From: DATGSL01 sp964645585
Lineage (GTDB): Bacteria > Verrucomicrobiota > Verrucomicrobiia > Opitutales > T3Sed10-336
NCBI GenBank assembly: GCA_964645585.1
Contig: CAZYAN010000017.1
Coordinates: forward strand, 6,111-70,110
Direction: 5' to 3'
Length of the DNA: 64,000 nucleotides
Shown: piece after piece, positions 56,908-64,000 of the stretch
Layout: every line of letters starts with the position of its first letter
How positions within the stretch are numbered: position 1 is the stretch's first letter
Position numbers and translations under genes: made by a program
Notes under the pieces: generated by a model
What the model was told of the DNA's origin: nothing
Seen by the model: only the letters and a program-made list of their open reading frames with translations
Databases searched by the model: none

Positions 56908-57028
56908 GAAGAATGTTTTGCAATCCCGTTCGCTCCGCTCAAGCAGACGAAGGAGGCAACGGACAATTCCTTTCCTTTGAACCGAATCGCGCGAATCGTG
57001 CGGCCTTATCCATTTCCTTCATCCCGCG

Positions 57029-57793
57029 TTACCCGAAGCTTCCGAGCGACTCGAGGTGCGCCTCATACAGCTCAACATCCGCCGGCGCGTCGATGCCGAT
57101 CGTCGGCTCCTCCGTAATTCCAACCGCGATCGCGTATCCATTTTCTAATGCTCGCAGTTGTTCGAGCCTCTCAATTTGCTCCAGATCGCCAGCCGGCAAA
57201 TGGGTAAATTCTTTGAGAAACTCGCTTGTGTACGCATACACCCCGAGGTGACGATAAACATGGTTGTCGACAAACCAGTCTTCGGAAAGGTTCCCCAGGC
57301 CTTCGTCACGGGGATAAGGAATAGGTGCCCGAGAGAAGTACAGGGCCTGATCATTTCGATCGAGAACGACCTTAACCTGGTTCGGATTCTGGAAGTCTTC
57401 CTGATTTCGGAACGGCGTCGCCAGCGTCGCCATGTCACAATCACCGGAAATCAGGCGCACCAGCTCGAGAATCTGCTTCCGCGTAATCAGGGGTTCATCG
57501 GCTTGGACATTGATCACGTAATCGGCGCCGATTGCCGCATTCGCTTCCGCCAGCCGGTCCGATCCGCTCCGGTGGTGGTCCGCGGTCATGACAGCCTCGA
57601 AGCCGTTCTTCTCGAGCAAACTGTATAAAACCCGGTCATCGACGGCAAAAATGAGCGGATATTCGGGGCTCTGCGACCGGATGCGCTCGGCCACATGCAA
57701 CAGCAGCGGTTTGCCGCGGATCTCATGAAGCAGCTTCCTCGGAAACCGCGTCGATTCAAGGCGGGCGGGAACGATAATAACGGTCTCAGGCAT
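57029..57793 (-). CDS. kdsB: 3-deoxy-manno-octulosonate cytidylyltransferase
   Basis: 254 residues, normal length. The nucleotide-binding start [34 protein letters not shown], and [19 protein letters not shown] are KdsB hallmarks. It makes CMP-Kdo for LPS inner core synthesis in the cytosol, which supports a Gram-negative envelope. It lies upstream of tamB on the same strand. Confidence 0.95.
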   Translation of the reverse strand: MPETVIIVPARLESTRFPRKLLHEIRGKPLLLHVAERIRSQSPEYPLIFAVDDRVLYSLLEKNGFEAVMTADHHRSGSDRLAEANAAIGADYVINVQADEPLITRKQILELVRLISGDCDMATLATPFRNQEDFQNPNQVKVVLDRNDQALYFSRAPIPYPRDEGLGNLSEDWFVDNHVYRHLGVYAYTSEFLKEFTHLPAGDLEQIERLEQLRALENGYAIAVGITEEPTIGIDAPADVELYEAHLESLGSFG

Positions 57794-58155
57794 ACAAACG
57801 GAATAACCTAACCGCCCCGGAAATCATTGCAACGGCAACCTGCAGCGTCATCTTGTGATTAACCGCTAGCATCGGCAGCCAACAGGGGGAGCCGGCGACG
57901 GTCCCCCGGTCCCCTCTCTTCCTCCCTTCGATTCCTTCTGTTCCAAAACCGCTTGATCGGCTCGCCGACGGAGCCAAGGAGACGTTTCAAACTTTTTAAG
58001 CGGTCCTTCACCAGCCGCCGGGACCGAAGACCGGAGATCAGTGGTCGGAGGCCGGAGGGCAGAAGCCGGAAATCGAATTGCTGACAGCGCCGGCCGGCGC
58101 TGAGCGTCCGGATGAAAATCCGGATACCACCGAAACCGAATGGTCGCTTCGCGGA
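57794..58155. other. Spacer with degenerate repeats and palindromes upstream of kdsB
   Basis: 362 bases without a gene. It holds a degenerate GGTCGGAGGCCGGA-type repeat (about 58018-58075), the 16-base perfect palindrome AGCGCCGGCCGGCGCT (58086-58101) and a TCCGGAT / ATCCGGA stem with GAAA loop (58107-58124). The kdsB promoter and the end of the yqj-like transcript must be here. Confidence 0.6.
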
Positions 58156-58488
58156 TCAGATCCGGTTCGCGGACGCTTCAGTGACGTCCGGTCCCGCGGC
58201 GCCTTGGGCTTCAGCCGGTCTCAATGTGTCAAAACGCACACGATCGCCACGCCGCTTCTTCCGCCGTGCCTGCTGCGCCCAAATCTGAAACAGAACAAGA
58301 CCTCCGCCCAGCAGTCCTGGCAAAACCCGTCCGGACACGGTTCGAGTCAAAAGCCTGCTTTCCGCGGCACGCGCCCGCTGCTCGACCCGTGAACAAAGGT
58401 CGGCGCACTGGGTGCGAAGCGCATCGCAACGCGCAACAATTGCCCGCTTTCGCTCCTCAATTTCTCTTACCTTCCGCGCCGGAAGCAT
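58156..58488 (-). CDS. YqjK-like small membrane protein
   Basis: 110 residues. A charged helical N-terminus (MLPARKVREIEERKRAIVARCDAL) precedes one hydrophobic segment (VLPGLLGGGLVLFQIWA) and a basic tail. Sequence similarity to YqjK is weak, but position third after DUF883 and holin-like genes matches the yqjD-yqjE-yqjK order of Proteobacteria. AAGGA lies before the ATG, inside the 22-base overlap with the upstream gene. Confidence 0.6.
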   Translation of the reverse strand: MLPARKVREIEERKRAIVARCDALRTQCADLCSRVEQRARAAESRLLTRTVSGRVLPGLLGGGLVLFQIWAQQARRKKRRGDRVRFDTLRPAEAQGAAGPDVTEASANRI

Positions 58489-58856
58489 TCATAGTCCTTC
58501 CTGAACTCCTCCATTGTATTCGCAAACGGAAGACGGCCGCTTTTCAACTGACGCCGGAGCCCGATCGCGATGACCGCAAGCGCCAGCGTGTAAAAGACCG
58601 TCAGACCGACCAAGACCGCGAGACGAGCCTCTTCCCAGAAGAGGTAGACGATGGTCACGTTCAACAGGATCACTGCCATCATCCCGCTGAAAATTCCGGC
58701 GACCGTCCACACCAGCAACTGAACGACGCGCTGCTTCTCTTCCGCGGCTTCAGCGGAGAGGAGCGCGAGGCGGCTGTGGACAATCGCGACGACATTCGCT
58801 CCGAATGCCTTCAGAAAATCGAATACGCCGGAACTGATGCGTTCGCCGCCATCCAT
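58467..58856 (-). CDS. Holin-like YqjE/PF07332-type membrane protein
   Basis: 129 residues from the ATG at 58856; a GTG at 58886 would add ten residues and overlap the upstream gene. Two long hydrophobic segments (VVQLLVWTVAGIFSGMMAVILLNVTIVYLFW and LAVLVGLTVFYTLALAVIAIGL) follow an amphipathic start, the pattern of the putative Actinobacterial holin-X/YqjE family. Despite the name, these are chromosomal inner-membrane proteins, probably stress-related. It stands second in the trio. Confidence 0.78.
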   Translation of the reverse strand: MDGGERISSGVFDFLKAFGANVVAIVHSRLALLSAEAAEEKQRVVQLLVWTVAGIFSGMMAVILLNVTIVYLFWEEARLAVLVGLTVFYTLALAVIAIGLRRQLKSGRLPFANTMEEFRKDYECFRRGR

Positions 58857-58864
58857 TCTCGTTT

Positions 58865-59203
58865 TTATCGTCTTCGATTGAGCCACAATCCGAGAATCAT
58901 TCCAAGGCCGGTAGCGACCAGCAGCGACTGATACGGTTTCTGCCGAATCGCGCTGTCCGCCGCCCCGGCCAGATCGACCACGCGCTCTTCCGCCTGACGG
59001 TAATTTGCCTTCAAACGGTCCAGCTTCTCCTCCAGCTGCATCCGCAGCTCGTCGACCTTTTCATCGACTTGATGGCTGGCCGCGCGAACGATCATTTCTT
59101 CGGCTTCATCGATCATTTGGCGCAGGTTTTGAACCAGCTCCCTTCCTGATGGCGGCGGTTCCTCGCGGTTCTGCGCCTGTTTCCGTGTTTGCTTCCGAGC
59201 CAT
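58865..59203 (-). CDS. DUF883 protein (ElaB/YqjD/YgaM family)
   Basis: 112 residues. A soluble, highly charged coiled-coil region (LVQNLRQMIDEAEEMIVRAASHQVDEKVDELRMQLEEKL) ends in QKPYQSLLVATGLGMILGLWLNRRR, the C-terminal tail anchor with a glycine-containing helix typical of ElaB/YqjD. In E. coli such proteins bind ribosomes and the membrane in stationary phase. It is the first gene of the trio, so stationary-phase expression is plausible. Confidence 0.85.
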   Translation of the reverse strand: MARKQTRKQAQNREEPPPSGRELVQNLRQMIDEAEEMIVRAASHQVDEKVDELRMQLEEKLDRLKANYRQAEERVVDLAGAADSAIRQKPYQSLLVATGLGMILGLWLNRRR

Positions 59204-59501
59204 TACGCCTCCCTTAGTAAAAATATCTCAACCCCAGCCCGCGCCAGTCCAACCCGGTCCCATCCGGCAGATTGGCTCCTGAACGTAACAGACTCTTGCA
59301 TCTGGAGCAATCGGGGAAAACACGACCTGAATAGCTGGAACCCGATATCCACCCGGCTCCGCTGCGGCTTATATCGCTATCACTCCCCCGATTTAACCGT
59401 TATTCACGCTATTGCTTTGAGAACCGCGGTCGCGTACACTTTCCGCGATTTGGCTGCTTTCTCGGCAGCCGATGCAAGACGAACTCATTCACCTTCACCG
59501 C
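59204..59501. other. Spacer between the yqj-like trio and the Vgb-like gene
   Basis: 298 bases between divergent genes, moderately AT-rich, with no gene seen. Contains the promoter candidate at 59412-59440. Confidence 0.45.
59412..59440 (+). promoter_or_regulatory. Possible sigma-70 promoter for the Vgb-like gene
   Basis: TTGCTT at 59412-59417, a 17-base spacer, then TACACT at 59435-59440, about 60 bases before the start codon. Boxes match four of six consensus bases each. Confidence 0.4.
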
Positions 59502-60533
59502 ATGAAGACAATCATAGCAGCCTCGATCTCCGGTTTTTTTCTTCTATCCTTCTTCATCGTTTCCCCCGCTCCCTCGGAAGCCGCGGAAGCTTCCGGAGGG
59601 GAAACTTCACAAATCTCGCTATCGATCAAAGAGTGGCCGGTCCCGTGGGAAAACTCCCGGCCGCGCGATCCCGACAAGGCGCCCGACGGCACGATCTGGT
59701 TCGTCGGACAGGTCTCGAGTTACATTGCCCGCCTGAATCCGGAATCCGGTGAGATGTCCAAGTTCGATGTCCCCAATTCCGGTCCGCACATGGTCGTGGT
59801 CGATTCCAAGGGCATTCCGTGGTTCGCCGCCAACCGCGACGGCTATATCGGCCGCCTCAATCCTGAAACAGGCGAAGTCAAACGATACCCGATGCCGGAA
59901 GGAGCTGAAGATCCGCACACCATGGCCTGGACGTCCGACGAAAAAAGCATGTGGTTCACCATCCAGCGTGCCGGGCGGATCGGACATCTCGACCGCGAAT
60001 CAGGCGAAGTGAAAACTATCGCCGTACCGGGAAACGGCATGCGTCCTTACGGGCTGATCCTCGACAAAGACGACCGCCCGTGGATCGCATTTATGGGTGA
60101 CAATGCCATCGGAACCGTCGACGCCGAGCGGATGGAGTTGAAGCTCATTGAAACGCCCGACGAAAACAGCCGGATTCGCCGATTGGACGCGACCTCCGAC
60201 GGGCGCGTCTGGTGGGTCGACGCGTCCGAAGGTTATCTTGGCGTCTACAACCCCGCGGACGGCTCGATGCGGCAATGGCGCAGTCCCGGCGGCGAAAACT
60301 CCTATCCTTACGCCGTCGCGGTCGACAGCAAAGACCGCGTCTGGTACTCAGAAACCGGCCCGAAACCGAACCGTATCGTTGGTTTCGATACAAAAACAGA
60401 GAAGTTCGTTTCCATCAATGAGGTTCCGTCCGGCGGCGGCTCCGTGCGCAATATGATCTTTGACGAAGAGGAAAACGCGCTTTGGTTTGGGACCGACACC
60501 AATACGATCGGCCGGGCGAAAATCCCCGACTGA
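59502..60533 (+). CDS. Exported Vgb-family beta-propeller protein (virginiamycin B lyase-like)
   Basis: 343 residues. Signal peptide (AASISGFFLLSFFIVSPAPSEA), then repeated blades of the form GTIWFVGQVSSYIARLNPESGEMSKFDVP, GIPWFAANRDGYIGRLNPETGEVKRYPMP and so on, about six or seven. The fold is that of streptogramin lyase Vgb. True Vgb enzymes are cytosolic, so this exported homologue more likely binds or modifies another ligand. Antibiotic lyase activity should not be assumed. The start at 59502 gives the signal peptide. Confidence 0.82.
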   Translation: MKTIIAASISGFFLLSFFIVSPAPSEAAEASGGETSQISLSIKEWPVPWENSRPRDPDKAPDGTIWFVGQVSSYIARLNPESGEMSKFDVPNSGPHMVVVDSKGIPWFAANRDGYIGRLNPETGEVKRYPMPEGAEDPHTMAWTSDEKSMWFTIQRAGRIGHLDRESGEVKTIAVPGNGMRPYGLILDKDDRPWIAFMGDNAIGTVDAERMELKLIETPDENSRIRRLDATSDGRVWWVDASEGYLGVYNPADGSMRQWRSPGGENSYPYAVAVDSKDRVWYSETGPKPNRIVGFDTKTEKFVSINEVPSGGGSVRNMIFDEEENALWFGTDTNTIGRAKIPD

Positions 60534-60550
60534 CCCCGGGTGCCCTTGAG

Positions 60551-60835
60551 TCAGCGCTGTTGCGGGGCACTTTGCATTCCCGCCCAGGCAGCACTTAGTG
60601 ACGCGATCACAGTGGTGACCGCGAACCCGGCCGCAGCCGGCCACGCTTGAATCATCAGTTCCAGCGACTGAACCGCGAAGAGCGAAAAGGTGGTGACATT
60701 CACCGAGAAGGTGCCGGAGGGGAATTTTCCAGCGATGGCTTTTCGACATGCGGCCGCGACGGCGGTACGGACGATCCCGCCGACGGCACTTCCCGCCGCT
60801 ACAAGCAAAAATTCCTCACCGGTCGCGACAGTCAC
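60551..60835 (-). CDS. CrcB-like fluoride channel with an apparent internal deletion
   Basis: 94 residues. The N-terminal part (AAGSAVGGIVRTAV...GKFPSGTFSVN) matches the start of CrcB/Fluc channels (GGxxGxxxR and PxGTxxxN). Directly after it comes TTFSLFAVQSLELM, which in CrcB belongs to the GFxGGxTTFSTF motif about 33 residues further on. The protein is about 33 residues shorter than the usual 125-130, as if the second membrane segment were cut out in frame. Function as a fluoride exporter is doubtful. It lies 33 bases upstream of the galK stop on the same strand. No fluoride riboswitch was recognised. Confidence 0.55.
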   Translation of the reverse strand: MTVATGEEFLLVAAGSAVGGIVRTAVAAACRKAIAGKFPSGTFSVNVTTFSLFAVQSLELMIQAWPAAAGFAVTTVIASLSAAWAGMQSAPQQR

Positions 60836-60868
60836 CGTCGAAGATTTCTGTTCGGTTCCCCATGCGGT

Positions 60869-62047
60869 TCAGCGTGCGGAATTCGGTGTCATAGCGGCTG
60901 TTTCAACGCCATCGCACGCCCGGGTCGGATAGAATTTCGCATCCAGCCCGGTCGCCTCTCGGTACCGTTCAGCGACGACAGGCAAGAATGCTTCCAGCGA
61001 TTCCTCACGAACCAGTGCGACCGCGCATCCGCCGAATCCCGCTCCTGTCATTCGCGCGCCGACGCAGCCGGGAGCGGCGCGAGCGCCAGCAACGATGGCA
61101 TCGAGCTCGCGGCAGGAAACTTCGTAATCCGCGCGCAGGCTTTCGTGGCTTTTATTCATCAGCTCGCCCAGCAGCTGTGTGTCCCCGGCCTCCATCGCTT
61201 TGGCCGCGCGCAATGTCCGGTCGTTCTCCGAGATGACATGTTTCGCGCGCTTGGCGAGTAACGGCGGCATCTTTCCGCGGGCGTTCTCCCATCCCGGCAT
61301 CGCCGCGTCGCGCAGACTGACGACGCCCAGAAGACGAGCCGCCTCCTCGCATTGCGCGCGTCTTTCGTTGTACGCCGATCCGGCAAGCGTACGGGATTTT
61401 CCGGTGTCGAGAATTACCACCACAACTCCCTCCGGCAACGGAATCGGCCGGGACTCCAGCGACCGGCAATCGATTAAAAGCGCATGGTCGGCGCGCCCTT
61501 CCGCCGAGGCTAGATGGTCCATCAAACCGCAATTGACCCCAACCCATTCGACCTCGGCTTTATGGCAAAGGAGCGACATCCTCCGGGCGTCCCAATTGAG
61601 CCCGCCGGCCGCGGCAAACGCGCCAGCAACAGCGAGTTCAAAGGAAGCCGACGACGACAGGCCCGCGCCGATCGGAATATCTGAAAGCGAAACACCCTCC
61701 CAGCCCTCGAGACGAGGATAGCGGCTTCGCATCGCCCACGCAACGCCCCGGAGGTATTCGCCCCAGTCAGTCCCGTCATTATCCGCGCCCTGCTGCTCTT
61801 GCCCACGGTCGACCGGAAGAGAAATTTCCCTGCGCTCGTCAAAATCGGCCGACTCCAGCGTCACCGTCGCCGCATCCGTTCGCCGGCCCGCGAGCCAAGT
61901 CGCCCGTTCGATCGCGAGCGGCAGGACGTAACCATCGTTATAATCGGTGTGCTCGCCGATGAGATTGACACGCGCAGGCGCCCGGACGACAAACTCCGGT
62001 TCGCCGCCAAAGCGTTCCCGGAAGGCTTCAAGCGCTTTTTCCTTCAC
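60869..62047 (-). CDS. galK: Galactokinase
   Basis: 392 residues. Substrate and ATP motifs of the GHMP family are complete: RAPARVNLIGEHTDYNDGYVLPLAI near the start, the phosphate loop PIGAGLSSSASFELAVAG, catalytic CGLMDHLASAEGR and the late motif GARMTGAGFGGCAVALV. It phosphorylates galactose at C1 in the Leloir pathway. No other gal gene is in the window. It lies between the SulP transporter and the CrcB-like gene on the minus strand. Confidence 0.95.
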   Translation of the reverse strand: MKEKALEAFRERFGGEPEFVVRAPARVNLIGEHTDYNDGYVLPLAIERATWLAGRRTDAATVTLESADFDERREISLPVDRGQEQQGADNDGTDWGEYLRGVAWAMRSRYPRLEGWEGVSLSDIPIGAGLSSSASFELAVAGAFAAAGGLNWDARRMSLLCHKAEVEWVGVNCGLMDHLASAEGRADHALLIDCRSLESRPIPLPEGVVVVILDTGKSRTLAGSAYNERRAQCEEAARLLGVVSLRDAAMPGWENARGKMPPLLAKRAKHVISENDRTLRAAKAMEAGDTQLLGELMNKSHESLRADYEVSCRELDAIVAGARAAPGCVGARMTGAGFGGCAVALVREESLEAFLPVVAERYREATGLDAKFYPTRACDGVETAAMTPNSAR

Positions 62048-62157
62048 ATTCCGAGATAAACAAAAAATCCGCGGCGGTTGAAAAGAAAAATCCCCGCAAT
62101 CGCACCGCGGCGCAGAAGCGGCGGCATTTCTTTCCCCTGGCTGGAATTGGTATCTCG

Positions 62158-63855
62158 CTACGATTCGGCGCCGGACGGCGGCGCCGGTTCGTTTTCTTGC
62201 GCCAAGATTTCCTTTGCCCGCTCGATTGCCGCGTCGAGATGCGGACAGAGATTTTCCTCGCCCAGCGCATCGACAAAACCCGCGACCCGCAACGTTCGCA
62301 CAGGCGTCGCGGGCAAGCCGCTTAGGATCAAATATTCGCCCCGCGCCCGGATTTTCGCGTGCAGGTTTTCGAGCATCATCACTCCGCTGGCATCGAGCGC
62401 GGGAACCTTGCGCATGCGCAAAATGTAGATTTTCGGATTTCTCCGGACACGTTTCAACGCCGTCTCCAGCTTGTCGATCGCGCCAAAAAAGACCGGGCCA
62501 AAAACTCGGAAAACCAGGACGCGGGGCGGAATCTCCTTCCCGTTGATCGAATGCTGAGCGCCCTCGGTTTCCGTCGTCGCATCCACTTCAGCAACATCCA
62601 TGCTGTCGGTCACACGCTTAATGAACAACACGGCCGCCAGAATCACACCGATCTCAATCGCGATCACGATGTCGAAAAGCACCGTCAGCGCAAAGACGGC
62701 GAGAAACACGGCCGCGTCGCCGCGCGGCCACTTGATCAATCGGCGGAAGTGATGCCATTCGCCCATATTTACCGCGACGACGATCAATACCGCGCTCAAG
62801 CTCGCCAACGGCACGTATTTCACCAGCGGCGCGGCGATCAGCATAATCACCAGAAGCGTGATCGCATGGACCATGCCCGCTACCGGTGTGACGCCGCCGT
62901 TACGGATGTTTGTCGCTGTCCGCGCGATCGCGCCCGTGGCAGGAATTCCGCCGAACAGCGGCGAGGCAAGATTTGCCAAGCCTTGCGCCATCAGTTCCTG
63001 ATTCGAATCGTGCCGATCGTCGATCATCCCGTCGGCCACCGCGGCCGAAAGCAATGACTCAATCGCTCCGAGCAACGCGATCACCAGCGCCGGAGGAAAC
63101 AATGCACCCAAATGCTGGAGCGAAAATTCCGGCATCCGAAACGCGGGCAGTCCCTGCGGAATCCCGCCGAATCGCGTGCCGATTGTCTCCACCGGAAGCT
63201 GCAACACAACCGCAACCAGCGTTCCTAGAAAAAGCGCCGCGATCGTCCCCGGAATTTTCCTCCCCCACTTTCGGGGCCACCGAAAAATCATAATGACCGA
63301 AACCAGTGCGAGAACAAACGCCGCGGGAGTGATCGTTCCGGCATGCTCGGCCAGCGTCCGAAGTCTAGCAAGAAACTCCCCCGGCAGCTCCGCGATTTTC
63401 AACCCGAGAAAATCCGGAATCTGCGTGACAAAGATCAGAACCGCAATCCCGCTCGTGAAACCGGCGACAACAGGGTACGGCACATACTTGATGACCGATC
63501 CGAGCCGAAAAAGGCCCATCAAGAGCAGCATCACTCCGGCCATCATTGTGCAGACCAAAAGGTTCGCGAAACCGTGCTCCGCGATGATCGCGTAGACGAC
63601 CACGATAAACGCGCCGGTCGGGCCGCCGATTTGCACGCGGGAACCGCCGAAGGCCGAGATCAGGAAGCCGGCGATTACCGCGGTATATAGACCCGATTCC
63701 GGAGTTGCCCCGGATGCAATACCGAACGCCATCGCGAGCGGCAGGGCGACAATTCCAACCGTGACCCCCGCAATGAGGTCCGCCCGAAAATCTTCCTTCC
63801 TGTATCCCCGCAACGCATCGACCAACCTCGGACGAAACTGAAACGGAAATGCCAT
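62158..63855 (-). CDS. SulP-family anion transporter with STAS domain
   Basis: 565 residues from the ATG at 63855; an upstream ATG at 63897 adds 14. The sulfate-transporter core has AGVTVGIVALPLAMAFGIASGATPESGLYTAVIAG, GGSRVQIGGPTGAFIVVVY and FGGIPATGAIARTATNIRNGG. The C-terminal STAS domain starts near ISGKEIPPRVLVF-like sequence (NGKEIPPRVLVFRVFGPVFFG) and carries VPALDASGVMMLENLHAKI. Substrates of SulP proteins include sulfate and bicarbonate; which applies here is open. Confidence 0.9.
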   Translation of the reverse strand: MAFPFQFRPRLVDALRGYRKEDFRADLIAGVTVGIVALPLAMAFGIASGATPESGLYTAVIAGFLISAFGGSRVQIGGPTGAFIVVVYAIIAEHGFANLLVCTMMAGVMLLLMGLFRLGSVIKYVPYPVVAGFTSGIAVLIFVTQIPDFLGLKIAELPGEFLARLRTLAEHAGTITPAAFVLALVSVIMIFRWPRKWGRKIPGTIAALFLGTLVAVVLQLPVETIGTRFGGIPQGLPAFRMPEFSLQHLGALFPPALVIALLGAIESLLSAAVADGMIDDRHDSNQELMAQGLANLASPLFGGIPATGAIARTATNIRNGGVTPVAGMVHAITLLVIMLIAAPLVKYVPLASLSAVLIVVAVNMGEWHHFRRLIKWPRGDAAVFLAVFALTVLFDIVIAIEIGVILAAVLFIKRVTDSMDVAEVDATTETEGAQHSINGKEIPPRVLVFRVFGPVFFGAIDKLETALKRVRRNPKIYILRMRKVPALDASGVMMLENLHAKIRARGEYLILSGLPATPVRTLRVAGFVDALGEENLCPHLDAAIERAKEILAQENEPAPPSGAES

Positions 63856-63921
63856 GGGAAAGGCCGCCCATCGTAGATCACCCGCCGGGCCGGTCAAAGC
63901 AATTCCGCGCCGGCGGGCTGA

Positions 63922-63958
63922 GTTATCGGTTGGTTATCGGTTATCGGTTATTGGTTGT
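63922..63958. repeat. GGTTATCGGTTATTGG-type short repeats near the window end
   Basis: GTTATCGGTTG, GTTATCGG, TTATCGG and TTATTGGTTG in direct repetition, upstream of the SulP start codon. They are the reverse complement type of the AACCAATAAC repeats at 41671-41710. Confidence 0.65.
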
Positions 63959-64000
63959 TTTGGCGCGGGCGCGATCAAGACATAGGTAACACTTTAGGTT

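Noticed and set aside
58467..58856. Prophage lysis gene (holin)
   Set aside because: No phage genes surround it. The neighbours identify it as a chromosomal YqjE-like protein.
59502..60533. Antibiotic resistance call (virginiamycin B lyase)
   Set aside because: Only the beta-propeller fold is shared. The protein is exported, unlike known Vgb lyases, so a resistance function is not supported.

Overview
The window looks like a chromosomal stretch of a high-GC, Gram-negative bacterium, most likely a member of the Verrucomicrobiota (Opitutae-like). This is inferred from gene content, not from a marker gene. Pointers are an ECF sigma factor beside a zinc-ribbon Ser/Thr kinase, a UvrC-like GIY-YIG nuclease of a type I associate with this phylum, a phosphodiester glycosidase ending in an SHD1-like domain, a secreted GHL10-type glycoside hydrolase, and outer-membrane/LPS functions (KdsB, TamA/TamB, LolCD). 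A 100-N gap at 2699-2798 shows that this is a scaffolded assembly, probably a MAG or draft genome.

Layout. 1-2138: the end of an alpha/beta hydrolase, an AEC transporter and an empty spacer. 2139-13535: a defence island on the plus strand, consisting of an SNF2-family helicase (broken by the gap and a frameshift), an IetA-like AAA+ ATPase, an IetS-like subtilisin, a type III-like DNA methyltransferase (Mod) with a premature stop, an Abi_2/HEPN abortive-infection protein, and a type III Res helicase-nuclease. 13551-20258: GIY-YIG nuclease, a 49-residue entericidin-like lipoprotein, M50 protease with CBS domains, EF-hand protein, DASS transporter and a Tat-exported FAD oxidoreductase. 20259-24730: a palindrome-bearing spacer, ECF sigma factor, a decayed kinase gene and a secreted helical protein. 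24915-36003: MscS channel, tRNA-Met, tRNA-His, ACT protein, a copA/FAD-oxidoreductase/methyltransferase operon, a PlsC-YiiX fusion protein and uvrB. 36158-43186: NhaC antiporter, a small conserved protein, aldehyde dehydrogenase, lolD/lolC and lysS. 43269-46278: a LysR regulator diverging from a cupin / ring-cleaving dioxygenase / carboxylesterase operon that resembles quinone detoxification clusters. 46525-50994: two secreted glycan-related enzymes. 51038-57793: tamA/tamB and kdsB. 58156-63855: a yqjD-yqjE-yqjK-like trio, a Vgb-like beta-propeller, a crcB deletion derivative, galK and a SulP transporter.

The main candidate for a noteworthy system is the defence island. A nuclease/helicase/methylase backbone carries two inserted modules: an IetAS-type ATPase-protease pair between helicase and Mod, and a HEPN-type Abi protein between Mod and Res that shares one base with the res start codon. 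Within the island the specificity region of Mod is markedly AT-rich compared with its flanks, and both Mod and the SNF2 helicase carry disabling lesions. A second item is the 972-residue PlsC acyltransferase fused to a permuted NlpC/P60 (YiiX-like) domain, which suggests a one-chain phospholipid remodelling enzyme.

Several intergenic spacers hold palindromes or short-period repeats (AACCAATAAC-type, a CTCTTTCCG-type polypyrimidine tract, GATCGG palindromes, nested REP-like palindromes) that no gene explains. I saw no rRNA genes, CRISPR arrays, complete insertion sequences, integrases or prophage genes.
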